A DNA stretch of 64,000 bases from Achromobacter sp. RTa (GTDB lineage Bacteria > Pseudomonadota > Gammaproteobacteria > Burkholderiales > Burkholderiaceae_B): positions 365,299-429,298 of the forward strand of contig NZ_JPYO01000041.1 of the NCBI RefSeq assembly GCF_000757485.1. The letters are read 5' to 3'. The notes below the pieces were generated by a model. It was not told the origin of the DNA, did not search any database, and was given only the letters and a program-made list of their open reading frames with translations. Position numbers and translations under genes: made by a program. Below are positions 43,666 to 52,806 of this stretch, piece after piece. Numbering within the stretch: the first letter of the stretch is position 1; each line of letters begins with the position of its first letter.

Positions 43666-44397
43666 ATGGAAAAAGTACGTATCTCCAAGCTCATGTCCGA
43701 GCGTGGACTGTGTTCGCGCCGCGAGGCCGACGCCTACATCGAACGCGGCTGGGTCCGCGTGGACGGCGCCGTGGTGTCCGAATTGGGCGCCCGTGCGTTC
43801 CCCGACCAGGTCATTACGCTGGAACGCGCCGCGCAGGCCCGCCAGACCGCGCGCGTCACCATCCTGATCAACAAGCCGGTGGGCTATGTGTCGGGCCAGG
43901 CCGAGAAAGGCTACACGCCGGCCGTGGCGCTGATCGACGCCCGTTCGCGCTACGCGGGCGACCGCGAGCCGCGCCGTTTCGAGCGCGGGCACCTGGACGG
44001 CCTGGCGGTGGCGGGCCGGCTGGACATCGATTCGCAGGGCCTGCTGGTGCTGACCCAGGACGGCCGCGTCGCCAAGCATCTGATCGGCGAGGATTCCAGC
44101 GTCGACAAGGAGTATCTCGTGCGGGTGCAGGGCAGCCTGTCCGAGAACGGCCTGGCCTTGCTGAACCATGGCCTGTCCCTGGACGGCAAGGCGCTCAAGC
44201 CCGCGCAAGTGCGCTGGCAGAACAGCGACCAGCTGCGCTTCGTGCTGCGCGAAGGCAAGAAGCGCCAGATCCGCCGCATGTGCGAGCTGGTGGGCCTGAA
44301 AGTGGTGGGACTGAAGCGCGTGCGCATCGGCCGCGTATCCCTGGGCGACCTGCCGCTGGGGCAGTGGCGCTACCTGCGCGAAGACGAACGGTTCTGA
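43666..44397 (+). CDS. Pseudouridine synthase, RsuA/RluF type
   Basis: A 243-residue rRNA pseudouridine synthase. An N-terminal S4 RNA-binding domain ([20 protein letters not shown], residues 4-23 and on) is followed by the catalytic domain with [17 protein letters not shown], where the Asp of GRLD is the nucleophile, and the [12 protein letters not shown] helix. Overall length and S4 start fit RluF, which modifies 23S rRNA, better than RluB or RluE; I did not assign the exact target. The ATG at 43666 is chosen because the S4 domain begins right there. Confidence 0.9.
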   Translation: MEKVRISKLMSERGLCSRREADAYIERGWVRVDGAVVSELGARAFPDQVITLERAAQARQTARVTILINKPVGYVSGQAEKGYTPAVALIDARSRYAGDREPRRFERGHLDGLAVAGRLDIDSQGLLVLTQDGRVAKHLIGEDSSVDKEYLVRVQGSLSENGLALLNHGLSLDGKALKPAQVRWQNSDQLRFVLREGKKRQIRRMCELVGLKVVGLKRVRIGRVSLGDLPLGQWRYLREDERF

Positions 44398-44427
44398 CGG
44401 GTCGCCTGTCGTCCGATTGATCGTCCA

Positions 44428-44448
44428 TCCCGACATCTGTTGTCGGGA
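44428..44448. terminator. Hairpin between convergent genes
   Basis: TCCCGACA at 44428-44435 pairs with TGTCGGGA at 44441-44448 around 5 bases, in the 86-base gap between the convergent pseudouridine synthase and LysR genes. A T-rich stretch follows only about 10 bases later on the plus strand, so it may be a weak terminator. Confidence 0.4.
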
Positions 44449-44483
44449 AACGCAAGATTTTTCAGTCTGTTTCCGATTCGGCG

Positions 44484-45407
44484 CTATGTCATGAAAGCGG
44501 GAGTATCCTTCGCCTGCCCGCTGCTGCCCAGGCGCTCCATCAGGAATTCGATGAAGATCCGGGTCTTGGCGGGGAGAAGCCGCGTCTCCGTGACCGCGTA
44601 GACCGGGAACGGGCCCAGTTGCCAGTCCGGCAGCACCCGCTGCAACTGGCCGGATTGCTGTTCGGCCAATTGGCCGCCCACGAGCACCGCGATACCCGCG
44701 CCCAGCATGGCCAGGCGCCGGGCCATGGCGACGCCGTTGACGGAAAAGCGGTTCCCTGGCGTGAATTCGATGTGCTGGCTGCCATTGGTCAATGGCCAGC
44801 GGGTGACGCGTCCTGCGCCTTCCGCGCGGAACTCTATGCACTCGTGCCGGGTCAAGTCGCTGGGATGCCGGGGCTCTCCGTGCTTCTCCAGGTAGTCGCG
44901 CGAGGCGTACAGATGGGCGGGCAGCATGCCCAGCAGCCTTGCAATCTGTGTCGAGTCGGGCAGTTCGCCGATCTCGATCGAAATATCGCAGGTCTGGAAT
45001 ACGCGCGAAGCGTGGTCCGGATTGGCCAGATCCAGGAAAAACGTGACGTCGGGGTAGCGGCGGGAAAACTCCATGAACGATTCAGCCAGGAAGTCCGTGC
45101 CGAAATCCGCGGGCATATTGACCCGCAACGGCCCGGCGGGCGTATCCACCAGCTTCTGCAGCTCTTCATGGGCGATCTGCGCCTCGGCCACGATGTGTTG
45201 GCAGCGTTCGAAATACAGGCGGCCCGCGTCGGTCAGCTCGACCTTGCGCGTGGTGCGGCTGAGCAGGCGCAGGCCGACCGACCGCTCCAGTTCGGCCACC
45301 TGGCGGGATAGGGTCGATTTCGGAACGCCGAGCGCCGCGGCGGCTCGGCTGAAGCTGCGGGTTTTCGCAACTTCCACGAAAAGTTCCATGCCTTGCAAGC
45401 GTTTCAT
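44484..45407 (-). CDS. LysR-family regulator of the efflux operon
   Basis: A 307-residue LysR regulator: HTH in residues about 3-60 (FSRAAAALGVPKSTLSRQVAELE), then an effector domain (GPLRVNMPADFGTDFLAESF). It is divergent from the RND efflux operon with 277 bases between, the usual arrangement for a local activator or repressor of such pumps. Effector unknown. Confidence 0.9.
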   Translation of the reverse strand: MKRLQGMELFVEVAKTRSFSRAAAALGVPKSTLSRQVAELERSVGLRLLSRTTRKVELTDAGRLYFERCQHIVAEAQIAHEELQKLVDTPAGPLRVNMPADFGTDFLAESFMEFSRRYPDVTFFLDLANPDHASRVFQTCDISIEIGELPDSTQIARLLGMLPAHLYASRDYLEKHGEPRHPSDLTRHECIEFRAEGAGRVTRWPLTNGSQHIEFTPGNRFSVNGVAMARRLAMLGAGIAVLVGGQLAEQQSGQLQRVLPDWQLGPFPVYAVTETRLLPAKTRIFIEFLMERLGSSGQAKDTPAFMT

Positions 45408-45442
45408 GGCGGAATTCTGTCATATCAAGGGCTTGGAAATTG

Positions 45443-45455
45443 TCCCATAAATGGA
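45443..45455. promoter_or_regulatory. Possible LysR-type binding site
   Basis: TCCCAT-AA-ATGGAA-like partial dyad with T-N11-A spacing (T at 45443, A at 45455), 36 bases upstream of the LysR start and in the region shared with the efflux operon. The rest of the 277-base gap (45408-45684) shows no gene. Weak evidence, from symmetry and position only. Confidence 0.3.
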
Positions 45456-45684
45456 ATGATGTTTTCTCAACATGCCTCTTTGTTTCTGGGGCGGGATAAC
45501 TCAGAATGCGGGTTCTGCAATGCAGCAATGCAACAAAGCCCAGCCTGCGTGTTCGAGGCAAATCCACCCGTCGATCCACGCGGACCGCATGCGCACGGTC
45601 CGGGGCACTTTTTTGCCGCAGGGCGCCGGCTTCCGTGAAACGGGAGCGGCATGGGTACTTTTTTGGAAATCGGGAATGCAATCT

Positions 45685-46884
45685 ATGAACAAGAAAAGCG
45701 CTATGTGGCGCGGCGCGGCAATCGCCACGCTGACGGCATCGGCACTCACTCTGGCCGCCTGCGGCAAGAAGCAGGAGGCGCCGCAGGCGGGCAAGCCGCA
45801 GGTAACGGTGGTGACGCTGGCCACGCAACCGGTTTCCCTGACCACCGAATTGCCGGGCCGCACCTCGCCGTTCCGCGTGGCCGAAGTCCGGCCCCAGGTC
45901 AACGGCATCGTTCAGAAGCGGCTCTTCACGGAAGGCGGCGAGGTCAAGGCCGGGCAGCAGCTCTACCAGATCGATCCCGCGCTCTACCAGGCCAGCCTCG
46001 ACAGCCAGAAGGCCGCCCTGGCGCGCGCCCAGGCGCAGCACAAAACTGCCGCGCTGCTGGCCGAGCGCTACAAGCCGCTGGTGGCCACCCGCGCCGTCAG
46101 CCAGCAGACCTACGATAACGCCGTCGCCTCGCGCGACCAGGCCGCCGCCGACGTGCTTTCGGCCAAGGCCGCGCTCGATACGGCGCGCATCAACCTGGTC
46201 TACACCAAGGTCCTGTCGCCCATCGACGGCATCATTGGCCGCTCGGCCGTGACCGAGGGCGCGCTGGTCACCGCCAACCAGAGCTCGGCGCTGGCCTCGG
46301 TGCAGCAGATCGACCCGATCTACGTCGACGTCACCCAGTCCAGCGTCCAGCTGCTGCGCCTGCAGAATGCGCTGGCCAGCGGCCAGTTGAAGAAAGCCGA
46401 CGGCGAACAGTCCGCGCTGGTCACGCTCACGCTGGAAGACGGCTCGCAATATGCGCAGCAGGGCAAGCTCCAGTTCTCGGAAGTCACGGTGGACCAGGGC
46501 ACGGGCTCGGTCACCCTGCGCGCGGTATTCCCCAATCCGGACCGCCGCCTGCTGCCGGGCATGTTCGTGCGCGCGCGCCTGGCCGACGGCGTGGCCTCCG
46601 ACGGCCTGCTGGTGCCGCAGCGCGGCGTGACGCGCAACCAGCGCGGCATGCCGACGGCGCTGGTGGTCAACGCCAAGAACCAGGTCGAGCTGCGTGAACT
46701 CAAGACGGATCGCGCCATCGACGACAAGTGGCTGGTTACCGACGGCCTGTCCGCCGGCGACAAGGTCATCGTGGAAGGCGTGCAGATGGTGCGCCCGGGT
46801 GTTGAAGTGACCGCCACCGAAGCCGGCGCCAACGCGCCGCAAGCGCAACAATCGCAAGCGGCCGCGGCGGCGAAGCAGCAGTAG
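45685..46884 (+). CDS. RND efflux periplasmic adaptor lipoprotein
   Basis: A 399-residue membrane fusion protein of the AcrA/MexA type that bridges the RND pump and the outer-membrane channel. The signal peptide ends in LAAC (lipobox), then [27 protein letters not shown] is the typical start of the barrel-sandwich domain, a coiled-coil hairpin lies at about residues 95-170, and GMFVRARL is the conserved beta-barrel end. I chose the ATG at 45685; another in frame at 45676 would add three residues. Confidence 0.94.
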   Translation: MNKKSAMWRGAAIATLTASALTLAACGKKQEAPQAGKPQVTVVTLATQPVSLTTELPGRTSPFRVAEVRPQVNGIVQKRLFTEGGEVKAGQQLYQIDPALYQASLDSQKAALARAQAQHKTAALLAERYKPLVATRAVSQQTYDNAVASRDQAAADVLSAKAALDTARINLVYTKVLSPIDGIIGRSAVTEGALVTANQSSALASVQQIDPIYVDVTQSSVQLLRLQNALASGQLKKADGEQSALVTLTLEDGSQYAQQGKLQFSEVTVDQGTGSVTLRAVFPNPDRRLLPGMFVRARLADGVASDGLLVPQRGVTRNQRGMPTALVVNAKNQVELRELKTDRAIDDKWLVTDGLSAGDKVIVEGVQMVRPGVEVTATEAGANAPQAQQSQAAAAAKQQ

Positions 46885-46898
46885 TCAGGGAGCCTCGC

Positions 46899-49800
46899 AT
46901 GGCAAAGTTTTTCATCGATAGGCCGGTTTTCGCCTGGGTGATCGCAATCGTGCTGATGATGGCCGGTGCGCTGTCCATCCTGAAGCTGCCGGTCTCCCAA
47001 TATCCCAACATCGCGCCGCCAGCCATCGGTATCGCGGTGACCTACCCGGGCGCGTCCGCGCAGACCGTGCAGGACACCGTGGTGCAGGTGATCGAGCAGC
47101 AGATGAACGGGCTGGACGGCCTGCAATACATTTCGTCGGAAAGCAATTCCGACGGCAGCATGTCCATCACGCTGACGTTCAAGCAGGGCACCAACCCCGA
47201 TACGGCTCAGGTGCAAGTGCAGAACAAGCTCTCGCTGGCGCAGCCGCTCCTGCCGCAGGAAGTGCAGCAGCAGGGCATCCGCGTCACCAAGGCCACGAAG
47301 AACTTCCTCATCGTGGCGGGCTTCGTGTCCACCGACGGCTCGATGACCAAGGACGACCTGGCCGACTACGTCGCGTCGTACGTCCAGGATCCCATCAGCC
47401 GCACGCAGGGCGTGGGCGACTTCCAGCTCTTCGGCTCGCAGTACGCGATGCGCATCTGGCTGGACCCGGCCAAGCTCGTCAACTACGGCCTGACCACGGT
47501 CGACGTGGTGGCCGCGATCAAAGAGCAGAACGTGCAGGTGTCGTCCGGGCAGCTGGGCGGCCTGCCGTCCGTGCGCGGCCAGCAGCTGAACGCCACCATC
47601 ATCGGGCCGTCCCGCCTGGAAAAGGCCGAAGACTTCGGCCGCATCCTGCTCAAGGTCAATGCCGACGGCTCGCAGGTGCGCCTGGGCGACGTCGCGCGCA
47701 TCGAACTGGGCGGGCAGACCTACGCCATCGACAGCTTCTACAACGGCAAGCCCGCCTCGGGCCTGGCGATCAAGCTGGCGCCGGGCGCCAACGCGCTGGA
47801 TACGGCGCAGGCGGTGCGCGACACCATCAACAACCTGAAGCCCTATTTCCCGCCGGGCATGGACGTGGTCTACCCGTACGACACCACGCCGTTCGTCAGC
47901 CTGTCGATCCATGAGGTGTTCAAGACGCTGGTCGAGGCCATCATCCTGGTCTTCCTGGTGATGTACCTGTTCCTGCAGAACTTCCGCGCCACCATCATTC
48001 CCACGCTCGCCGTGCCGGTGGTGCTGCTGGGCACGTTCGCCGTGCTGGCGGCCTTCGGATACTCCATCAATACCTTGACCATGTTCGGCATGGTGCTGGC
48101 GATCGGCCTGCTGGTGGACGATGCGATCGTGGTGGTCGAGAACGTGGAACGCGTGATGGCGGAGGAGGGCCTGACGCCCAAGCAGGCCACCCGCAAGTCC
48201 ATGTCGCAGATCACCGGGGCGCTGATCGGCATCGCGATGGTGCTGGCCGCCGTGTTCATTCCCATGGCGTTCTTCGGCGGCTCCACTGGCGTGATCTATC
48301 GCCAGTTCTCCATCACCATCGTGTCTTCCATGGTGCTGTCGGTGCTCGTGGCCATCGTGTTCACGCCGGCCCTGTGCGCGACCCTGCTCAAACCCATTCC
48401 GAAGGGCCACCACGGTTCCAAGCGGGGCTTCTTCGGCTGGTTCAACCGCGCGTTCGACCGCAGCAGCCATGGCTACGCCAACACCGTGGCGCGCGGGCTC
48501 AACCGCACCAAGCGCCTGATGGTGATCTACCTGGCGCTCGTCATCGCCATGGGCTGGATGTTCACCCGCATTCCGACCGCCTTCCTGCCCGACGAGGACC
48601 AGGGCATTCTGTTCGCCCAGATCCAGACGCCGGCCGGCGCGACGGCGGAAAGCACCAAGGCCGTCATCGACGACGCCACGAAGTACCTGCTGGAAGAAGA
48701 AAAGGACGCCGTCACCTCGGTGTTCGCGGTCAACGGCTTCAACTTCGGCGGCCGCGGCCAGAACGCGTCCATCCTGTTCATCAAGCTGCGCGACTGGGAA
48801 GAGCGCGGCGACGCCCGGCTCAAGGCCGCGGCCGTGGCGGGGCGCGCCAACGCGCACTTCGCCAAGACCGAGCGCCGCGCCCAGTTGTTCGTGGTGCCGC
48901 CTCCGTCCGTGATGGAACTGGGCAACGTCACCGGCTTCGACTTCCAGCTGATGGACCGCGCCGGCGTGGGCCACGAGAAGCTGCTCGCCGCGCGCAACCA
49001 GCTGCTGGGCGAAGCCGCCAACAGCCCGGTCCTGCGCGGCGTGCGCCCCAACGGCATCGAGGACGCGCCGCAGTACCAGCTCGACATCGACCGCGAAAAG
49101 GCCCGCGCGCTGGGCGTGGCCGTGTCGGACATCAACAGCACGCTGGCCACCGCGTGGGGGTCGTCGTACGTCAACGACTTCATCGACCGCGGCCGCGTGA
49201 AGAAGGTGTTCGCCCAGGGCGAGGCTTCCTCGCGCATGCTGCCGGAAGACCTGAACAAATGGTACGTGCGCAACAACGCAGGCGACATGGTGCCGTTCTC
49301 GGCCTTTTCCAAGGCCACCTGGAGCTTCGGGCCCCAAAAGCTGAATCGCTATAACGGCGTGCCGTCCTACAACATCCAGGGCCAGGCGGCGCCGGGCTAC
49401 AGCTCGGGCGCGGCGATGGAGGAAATGGAGCGGCTGGCGGCCAAGCTGCCGGTGGGCGTGGGCTTCGAATGGACGGGCCTGTCGTTCGAAGAGCGCCTGT
49501 CCGGCGCCCAGGCGCCCGCCCTGTACGCCATTTCGCTGATCGTGGTGTTCCTGTGCCTGGCGGCGCTGTACGAAAGCTGGACCATCCCGTCCGCGGTGAT
49601 GCTGGTGGTGCCCCTGGGCATCATCGGGGCCTTGCTCGCCACCATGCTGCGGGGCTTGTCCAACGACGTGTACTTCCAGGTGGGCCTGCTCACCACCATC
49701 GGGCTGGCAGCCAAGAACGCCATCCTGATCGTGGAGTTCGCCAAGGAGCACTACGAGTCCGGCGCCAGCCTGACGGAATCGGCCATCCATGCCGCCCGCC

Positions 49801-50081
49801 AGCGCCTGCGTCCCATCCTGATGACGTCCCTGGCGTTCATCCTGGGCGTGACTCCGCTCGCGATCTCGTCCGGCGCCGGTTCGGGCAGCCAGAACGCCAT
49901 CGGCACGGGCGTGATCGGCGGCATGCTGACCGGCACCTTCCTGGCCATCTTCTTCGTTCCGGCCTTCTTCGTGATCATGCTGCGCGTGTTCAAGGTCAAG
50001 CGCATGAGCGAAAACGTCGACAAGCACGACGTCGGCGCCAATGGCTCGCAGGACGTGTCCGCGGAAGGGCAATCGCAATGA
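46899..50081 (+). CDS. RND multidrug efflux transporter, AcrB/MexB type
   Basis: A 1060-residue proton-driven inner-membrane pump of the HAE1 family. It begins [20 protein letters not shown], has the two periplasmic loops, and the proton-relay Asp pair in [38 protein letters not shown] and [12 protein letters not shown] are family hallmarks. Length is normal and all 12 membrane segments seem present. It is closest in type to MexB/AcrB and to the Achromobacter AxyB-like pumps by general knowledge; the substrates are probably beta-lactams, dyes or other drugs. Confidence 0.96.
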   Translation: MAKFFIDRPVFAWVIAIVLMMAGALSILKLPVSQYPNIAPPAIGIAVTYPGASAQTVQDTVVQVIEQQMNGLDGLQYISSESNSDGSMSITLTFKQGTNPDTAQVQVQNKLSLAQPLLPQEVQQQGIRVTKATKNFLIVAGFVSTDGSMTKDDLADYVASYVQDPISRTQGVGDFQLFGSQYAMRIWLDPAKLVNYGLTTVDVVAAIKEQNVQVSSGQLGGLPSVRGQQLNATIIGPSRLEKAEDFGRILLKVNADGSQVRLGDVARIELGGQTYAIDSFYNGKPASGLAIKLAPGANALDTAQAVRDTINNLKPYFPPGMDVVYPYDTTPFVSLSIHEVFKTLVEAIILVFLVMYLFLQNFRATIIPTLAVPVVLLGTFAVLAAFGYSINTLTMFGMVLAIGLLVDDAIVVVENVERVMAEEGLTPKQATRKSMSQITGALIGIAMVLAAVFIPMAFFGGSTGVIYRQFSITIVSSMVLSVLVAIVFTPALCATLLKPIPKGHHGSKRGFFGWFNRAFDRSSHGYANTVARGLNRTKRLMVIYLALVIAMGWMFTRIPTAFLPDEDQGILFAQIQTPAGATAESTKAVIDDATKYLLEEEKDAVTSVFAVNGFNFGGRGQNASILFIKLRDWEERGDARLKAAAVAGRANAHFAKTERRAQLFVVPPPSVMELGNVTGFDFQLMDRAGVGHEKLLAARNQLLGEAANSPVLRGVRPNGIEDAPQYQLDIDREKARALGVAVSDINSTLATAWGSSYVNDFIDRGRVKKVFAQGEASSRMLPEDLNKWYVRNNAGDMVPFSAFSKATWSFGPQKLNRYNGVPSYNIQGQAAPGYSSGAAMEEMERLAAKLPVGVGFEWTGLSFEERLSGAQAPALYAISLIVVFLCLAALYESWTIPSAVMLVVPLGIIGALLATMLRGLSNDVYFQVGLLTTIGLAAKNAILIVEFAKEHYESGASLTESAIHAARQRLRPILMTSLAFILGVTPLAISSGAGSGSQNAIGTGVIGGMLTGTFLAIFFVPAFFVIMLRVFKVKRMSENVDKHDVGANGSQDVSAEGQSQ

Positions 50082-51541
50082 AATTCCCGATGAGAACCCT
50101 GTTGTCTGTTTCCCTGGCGGCGGCCCTGGCGGGCTGCTCGCTGGCCCCCACCTACGAACGTCCGGAAGCGCCGGTCGACGCGGCCTATCCCACGGGGCCC
50201 GCCTACACGGCGGCCCAGCCCGCCGATCCGGGCGGCCTGTCGACGGCCGACATCGGCTGGCGCGATTTCTTCGGCGATCCGCTGCTGCAACAGTTGATCG
50301 AGCTGTCGCTGGCGAACAACCGCGACCTTCGCGTGGCGGCCCTGAACGTCGAGGCGGCGCGCGCGCAGTACCGCATCCAGCGCGCCGACCTGATGCCCAG
50401 CGTGGGCATCGCGGGCCAGGAATCGGCCCAGCGCACGCCGGCCGACCTGTCGGCCAGCGGACGCGCCACCACCAGCCACAGTTACCAGGTCGGCGCCGCC
50501 ATGTCCGCCTGGGAACTGGATCTGTTCGGCCGCATCCGCAGCCTGAGCGACAAGGCGCTGGAATCCTATCTGGCGCTGGACGAAACGCGCACGGCGACCC
50601 AGCTCACGCTCATCGCCGAGGTGGCCAACGCCTACCTGACGATGCGCGCCGACCAGGAACTCCTGGCGCTGACCCGCGACACGCTCAAGAGCCAGGAGGA
50701 TTCCTTCAAGCTCACGCAGCAGAGCTTTGACCAGGGCCTGTCCACGTCGCTGGACCTGAGCCAGGCGGAAGTGTCGCTGCGCACCGCGCAGCGCAACCTG
50801 TCGCAATACACGCGCCAGGCCGCGCAGGACCGCAACGCGCTGGTGCTGCTGGTGGGCCAGCCCTTGACGCCCGAGATGACGGCGGCGCTGGACAGCGCGG
50901 TCAAGCTGGACGACGGCATGCTGCCGACCACGCTGCCCGCCGGGCTGCCCTCGGACCTGCTGGCGCGGCGCCCCGACATCCGGGCGGCGGAGCACCAGCT
51001 GAAGGGCGCCAACGCCAATATCGGCGCGGCGCGTGCCGCGTTCTTCCCGACCATCAGCCTGACGGGCTCGGCAGGCACGGCCAGCGCCAGCCTGGGCGGC
51101 CTGTTCGAAGGCGGCTCTGGCGCCTGGAGCTTCGTGCCCCAGATCACGGTACCGATCTTCGCCGGCGGCTCGCTGCTGGCGGGCCTGGACTTGGCCAAGG
51201 TGCAGAAGAACATCCAGGTGGCGCAGTACGAAAAAGCCATCCAGGCGGGCTTCCGCGAGGTGGCCGATGCCCTGGCCGGCCGCGGCACGCTGGACGAGCA
51301 GATCCAGGCGCAACAGCTTCTGGTGGCCGCCAACCAGCGGGCCTACGATGCATCCGACCAGCGGTTCCGCCAAGGCATCGACGACTACCTGAGCGTGCTG
51401 GATTCGCAGCGTTCGCTGTACAGCGCGCAGCAGGCCCTGGTCGATACCCGCCTGGCGCGCCTGGCCAATCTGGTCACCTTGTACAAGGTGCTGGGCGGCG
51501 GCTGGACCGAGCGCACCGCGACGGCGCAGGCGGGATCTTGA
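50078..51541 (+). CDS. RND efflux outer-membrane channel lipoprotein
   Basis: A 487-residue OprM/NodT-type outer-membrane factor. A lipobox LAGC ends the signal (Cys about residue 20), [12 protein letters not shown] follows. The two long helical repeats ([22 protein letters not shown] and the second with [16 protein letters not shown]) are typical. ATGA overlap with the pump gene shows the operon is adaptor-pump-channel. Confidence 0.95.
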   Translation: MKFPMRTLLSVSLAAALAGCSLAPTYERPEAPVDAAYPTGPAYTAAQPADPGGLSTADIGWRDFFGDPLLQQLIELSLANNRDLRVAALNVEAARAQYRIQRADLMPSVGIAGQESAQRTPADLSASGRATTSHSYQVGAAMSAWELDLFGRIRSLSDKALESYLALDETRTATQLTLIAEVANAYLTMRADQELLALTRDTLKSQEDSFKLTQQSFDQGLSTSLDLSQAEVSLRTAQRNLSQYTRQAAQDRNALVLLVGQPLTPEMTAALDSAVKLDDGMLPTTLPAGLPSDLLARRPDIRAAEHQLKGANANIGAARAAFFPTISLTGSAGTASASLGGLFEGGSGAWSFVPQITVPIFAGGSLLAGLDLAKVQKNIQVAQYEKAIQAGFREVADALAGRGTLDEQIQAQQLLVAANQRAYDASDQRFRQGIDDYLSVLDSQRSLYSAQQALVDTRLARLANLVTLYKVLGGGWTERTATAQAGS

Positions 51542-51549
51542 CGAGGGAG

Positions 51550-51685
51550 TGATGGGTTGCGCGCGCTCGGTATGTTCGTGTTTGTGTTGATCGTCTCGCG
51601 CTACACCCATCCTACAACTGTAGGATGGGTGTAGCGCGAGACCTCCGGCACAAGAACTCCATCCCGGAGCGCGCGCAACCCATCA
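51550..51685. repeat. Nested inverted repeats
   Basis: An outer pair of 19-base arms (51550-51568 and 51667-51685) encloses an inner perfect 23-base pair (51594-51616 and 51619-51641) with a 2-base loop. The outer arms contain GGGTTGCGCGCGCTC and the inner ones CGCGCTACACCCATCC, and both contain the words GATGGG and CGCG, so the whole may be two related palindromic elements, one inside the other. It lies directly after the efflux operon and before the bidirectional terminator. Confidence 0.85.
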
Positions 51686-51690
51686 ACCAA

Positions 51691-51720
51691 AAAAAAGCCG
51701 ATCTTTCGATCGGCTTTTTT
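51691..51720. terminator. Bidirectional rho-independent terminator
   Basis: AAAAAAGCCGATC pairs with GATCGGCTTTTTT around the 4-base loop TTTC, giving a stem with an A tract on one side and a T tract on the other. It serves both the efflux operon on the plus strand and the YeaQ-type gene on the minus strand. Confidence 0.9.
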
Positions 51721-51733
51721 ATTCAGCGGTACG

Positions 51734-51985
51734 TCAAGCGCGCTTCTTGGCGATGAGGCCCACCACGAACAGCACGACGATCGCGCCGACGACCGATCCG
51801 ATCCAGCCCGCGGGCTCTCCCGGGGCGTACCAGCCCAAGGATTGGCCCAGGAAGCCGGCGACGACGGAGCCGACGATACCCAGGATGGTGGTCATGATGA
51901 TTCCCATGTTCTGGTCTCCGGGCATGATCGCGCGGGCGATCAAGCCCACGATGAACCCGACGATGATCATGATGATGATGCTCAT
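51734..51985 (-). CDS. GlsB/YeaQ/YmgE-family membrane protein
   Basis: An 83-residue protein with three hydrophobic segments and the family pattern IVGFIVGLIARAIMPGDQ, GIIMTTILGIVGSVVAGFLG and GAIVVLFVVGLIAKKRA. Such transglycosylase-associated-type proteins are linked to stress responses, but the activity is unknown. AAGGAGT-type sequence precedes the start on the coding strand. Confidence 0.94.
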   Translation of the reverse strand: MSIIIMIIVGFIVGLIARAIMPGDQNMGIIMTTILGIVGSVVAGFLGQSLGWYAPGEPAGWIGSVVGAIVVLFVVGLIAKKRA

Positions 51986-52078
51986 GCGCGTACTCCTTGA
52001 CTAGAGTAAAAGGGGGGCAGTGTGCACAGATAATACCCATGCCCCGGCCAGCCCGGCTGTAACAACTGGTATGCGGCG

Positions 52079-52693
52079 TCAGGAGGTCAGGTCGATGAGC
52101 TGGCGCACGTCCTTGGTCAAGGCCTCGATGCTGTCGGTATCGGACGCCAGCAGGCGCGCCTTGCCGTCTTTGTCGAAAATGTACACGCCGCGGCTATGGG
52201 TGACCTCGTACATATCCGCGTCGTCGCCGGGGCGGGGCTTCTCGATCTGGTAAGCCACGCGGTAGCGGCGCGCCAGGTCCGCGATCTGCTTCTCATCGCC
52301 CGTCACGCCGATGGCATTGTTGTTGAAGGCGTTGACATAGGCCTGCAGGATATCGGGCGTGTCGCGATGGGGATCCACGCTGACGAACAGAATGCGCACG
52401 TCGCGGGCCTTGTCGCCCAGGTTTTGCAGCACGGCCGTCAGCTGCGCCATGGTGGTGGGGCAGATGTCGGGGCAACTTGCGTAGCCGAAGAACAACAGCA
52501 CGGTCTTGCCCTTCAGGTCGTCGCTGCTGATCGTCTTGCCGCCCGCGCCGGACAGCGAGAACTTCAGGTCGGGCAGATGCCCCTTCACGTTGTAGAGCGT
52601 CCAATCGACGTTCCTGTCACCGCAGGCGGCAAGAAACACGCACAGAGCCAGCAGCAGGCCGCGCCATGCGCGGCTGGAAATGAGGTGTTGCAT
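52079..52693 (-). CDS. SCO1/SenC-family copper chaperone lipoprotein
   Basis: A 204-residue thioredoxin-fold protein that delivers copper to, or reduces, the CuA site of cytochrome oxidase. A lipobox LAAC (Cys24) anchors it in the membrane. The copper ligands are Cys74 and Cys78 in SCPDICPTT and His166 in VTHSRGV, all present. No oxidase genes are nearby. It is on the same strand as the oligopeptidase gene upstream. Confidence 0.93.
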   Translation of the reverse strand: MQHLISSRAWRGLLLALCVFLAACGDRNVDWTLYNVKGHLPDLKFSLSGAGGKTISSDDLKGKTVLLFFGYASCPDICPTTMAQLTAVLQNLGDKARDVRILFVSVDPHRDTPDILQAYVNAFNNNAIGVTGDEKQIADLARRYRVAYQIEKPRPGDDADMYEVTHSRGVYIFDKDGKARLLASDTDSIEALTKDVRQLIDLTS

Positions 52694-52757
52694 GGGTCCA
52701 AAGGCCGGTAGGGGATAAACCTTTCGATTCTACCCGCAAGCCGGGCGCGGAAACGGG

Positions 52758-52782
52758 AACGGCCCGCGCGGGGCGGGCCGTT
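52758..52782 (-). terminator. Strong hairpin after the oligopeptidase gene
   Basis: AACGGCCCGC at 52758-52767 pairs perfectly with GCGGGCCGTT at 52773-52782 around 5 bases. It lies 24 bases after the oligopeptidase stop on the minus strand. There is no long T tract, so termination may be partial and the SCO gene could be read through. Confidence 0.5.
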
Positions 52783-52806
52783 CGATGCAAGCGCGGCGGG
52801 GGCGGC

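Noticed and set aside
46320..50078. Open frame of 1252 residues on the minus strand
   Set aside because: Antisense shadow of the RND pump and adaptor genes, with biased composition and no motif.
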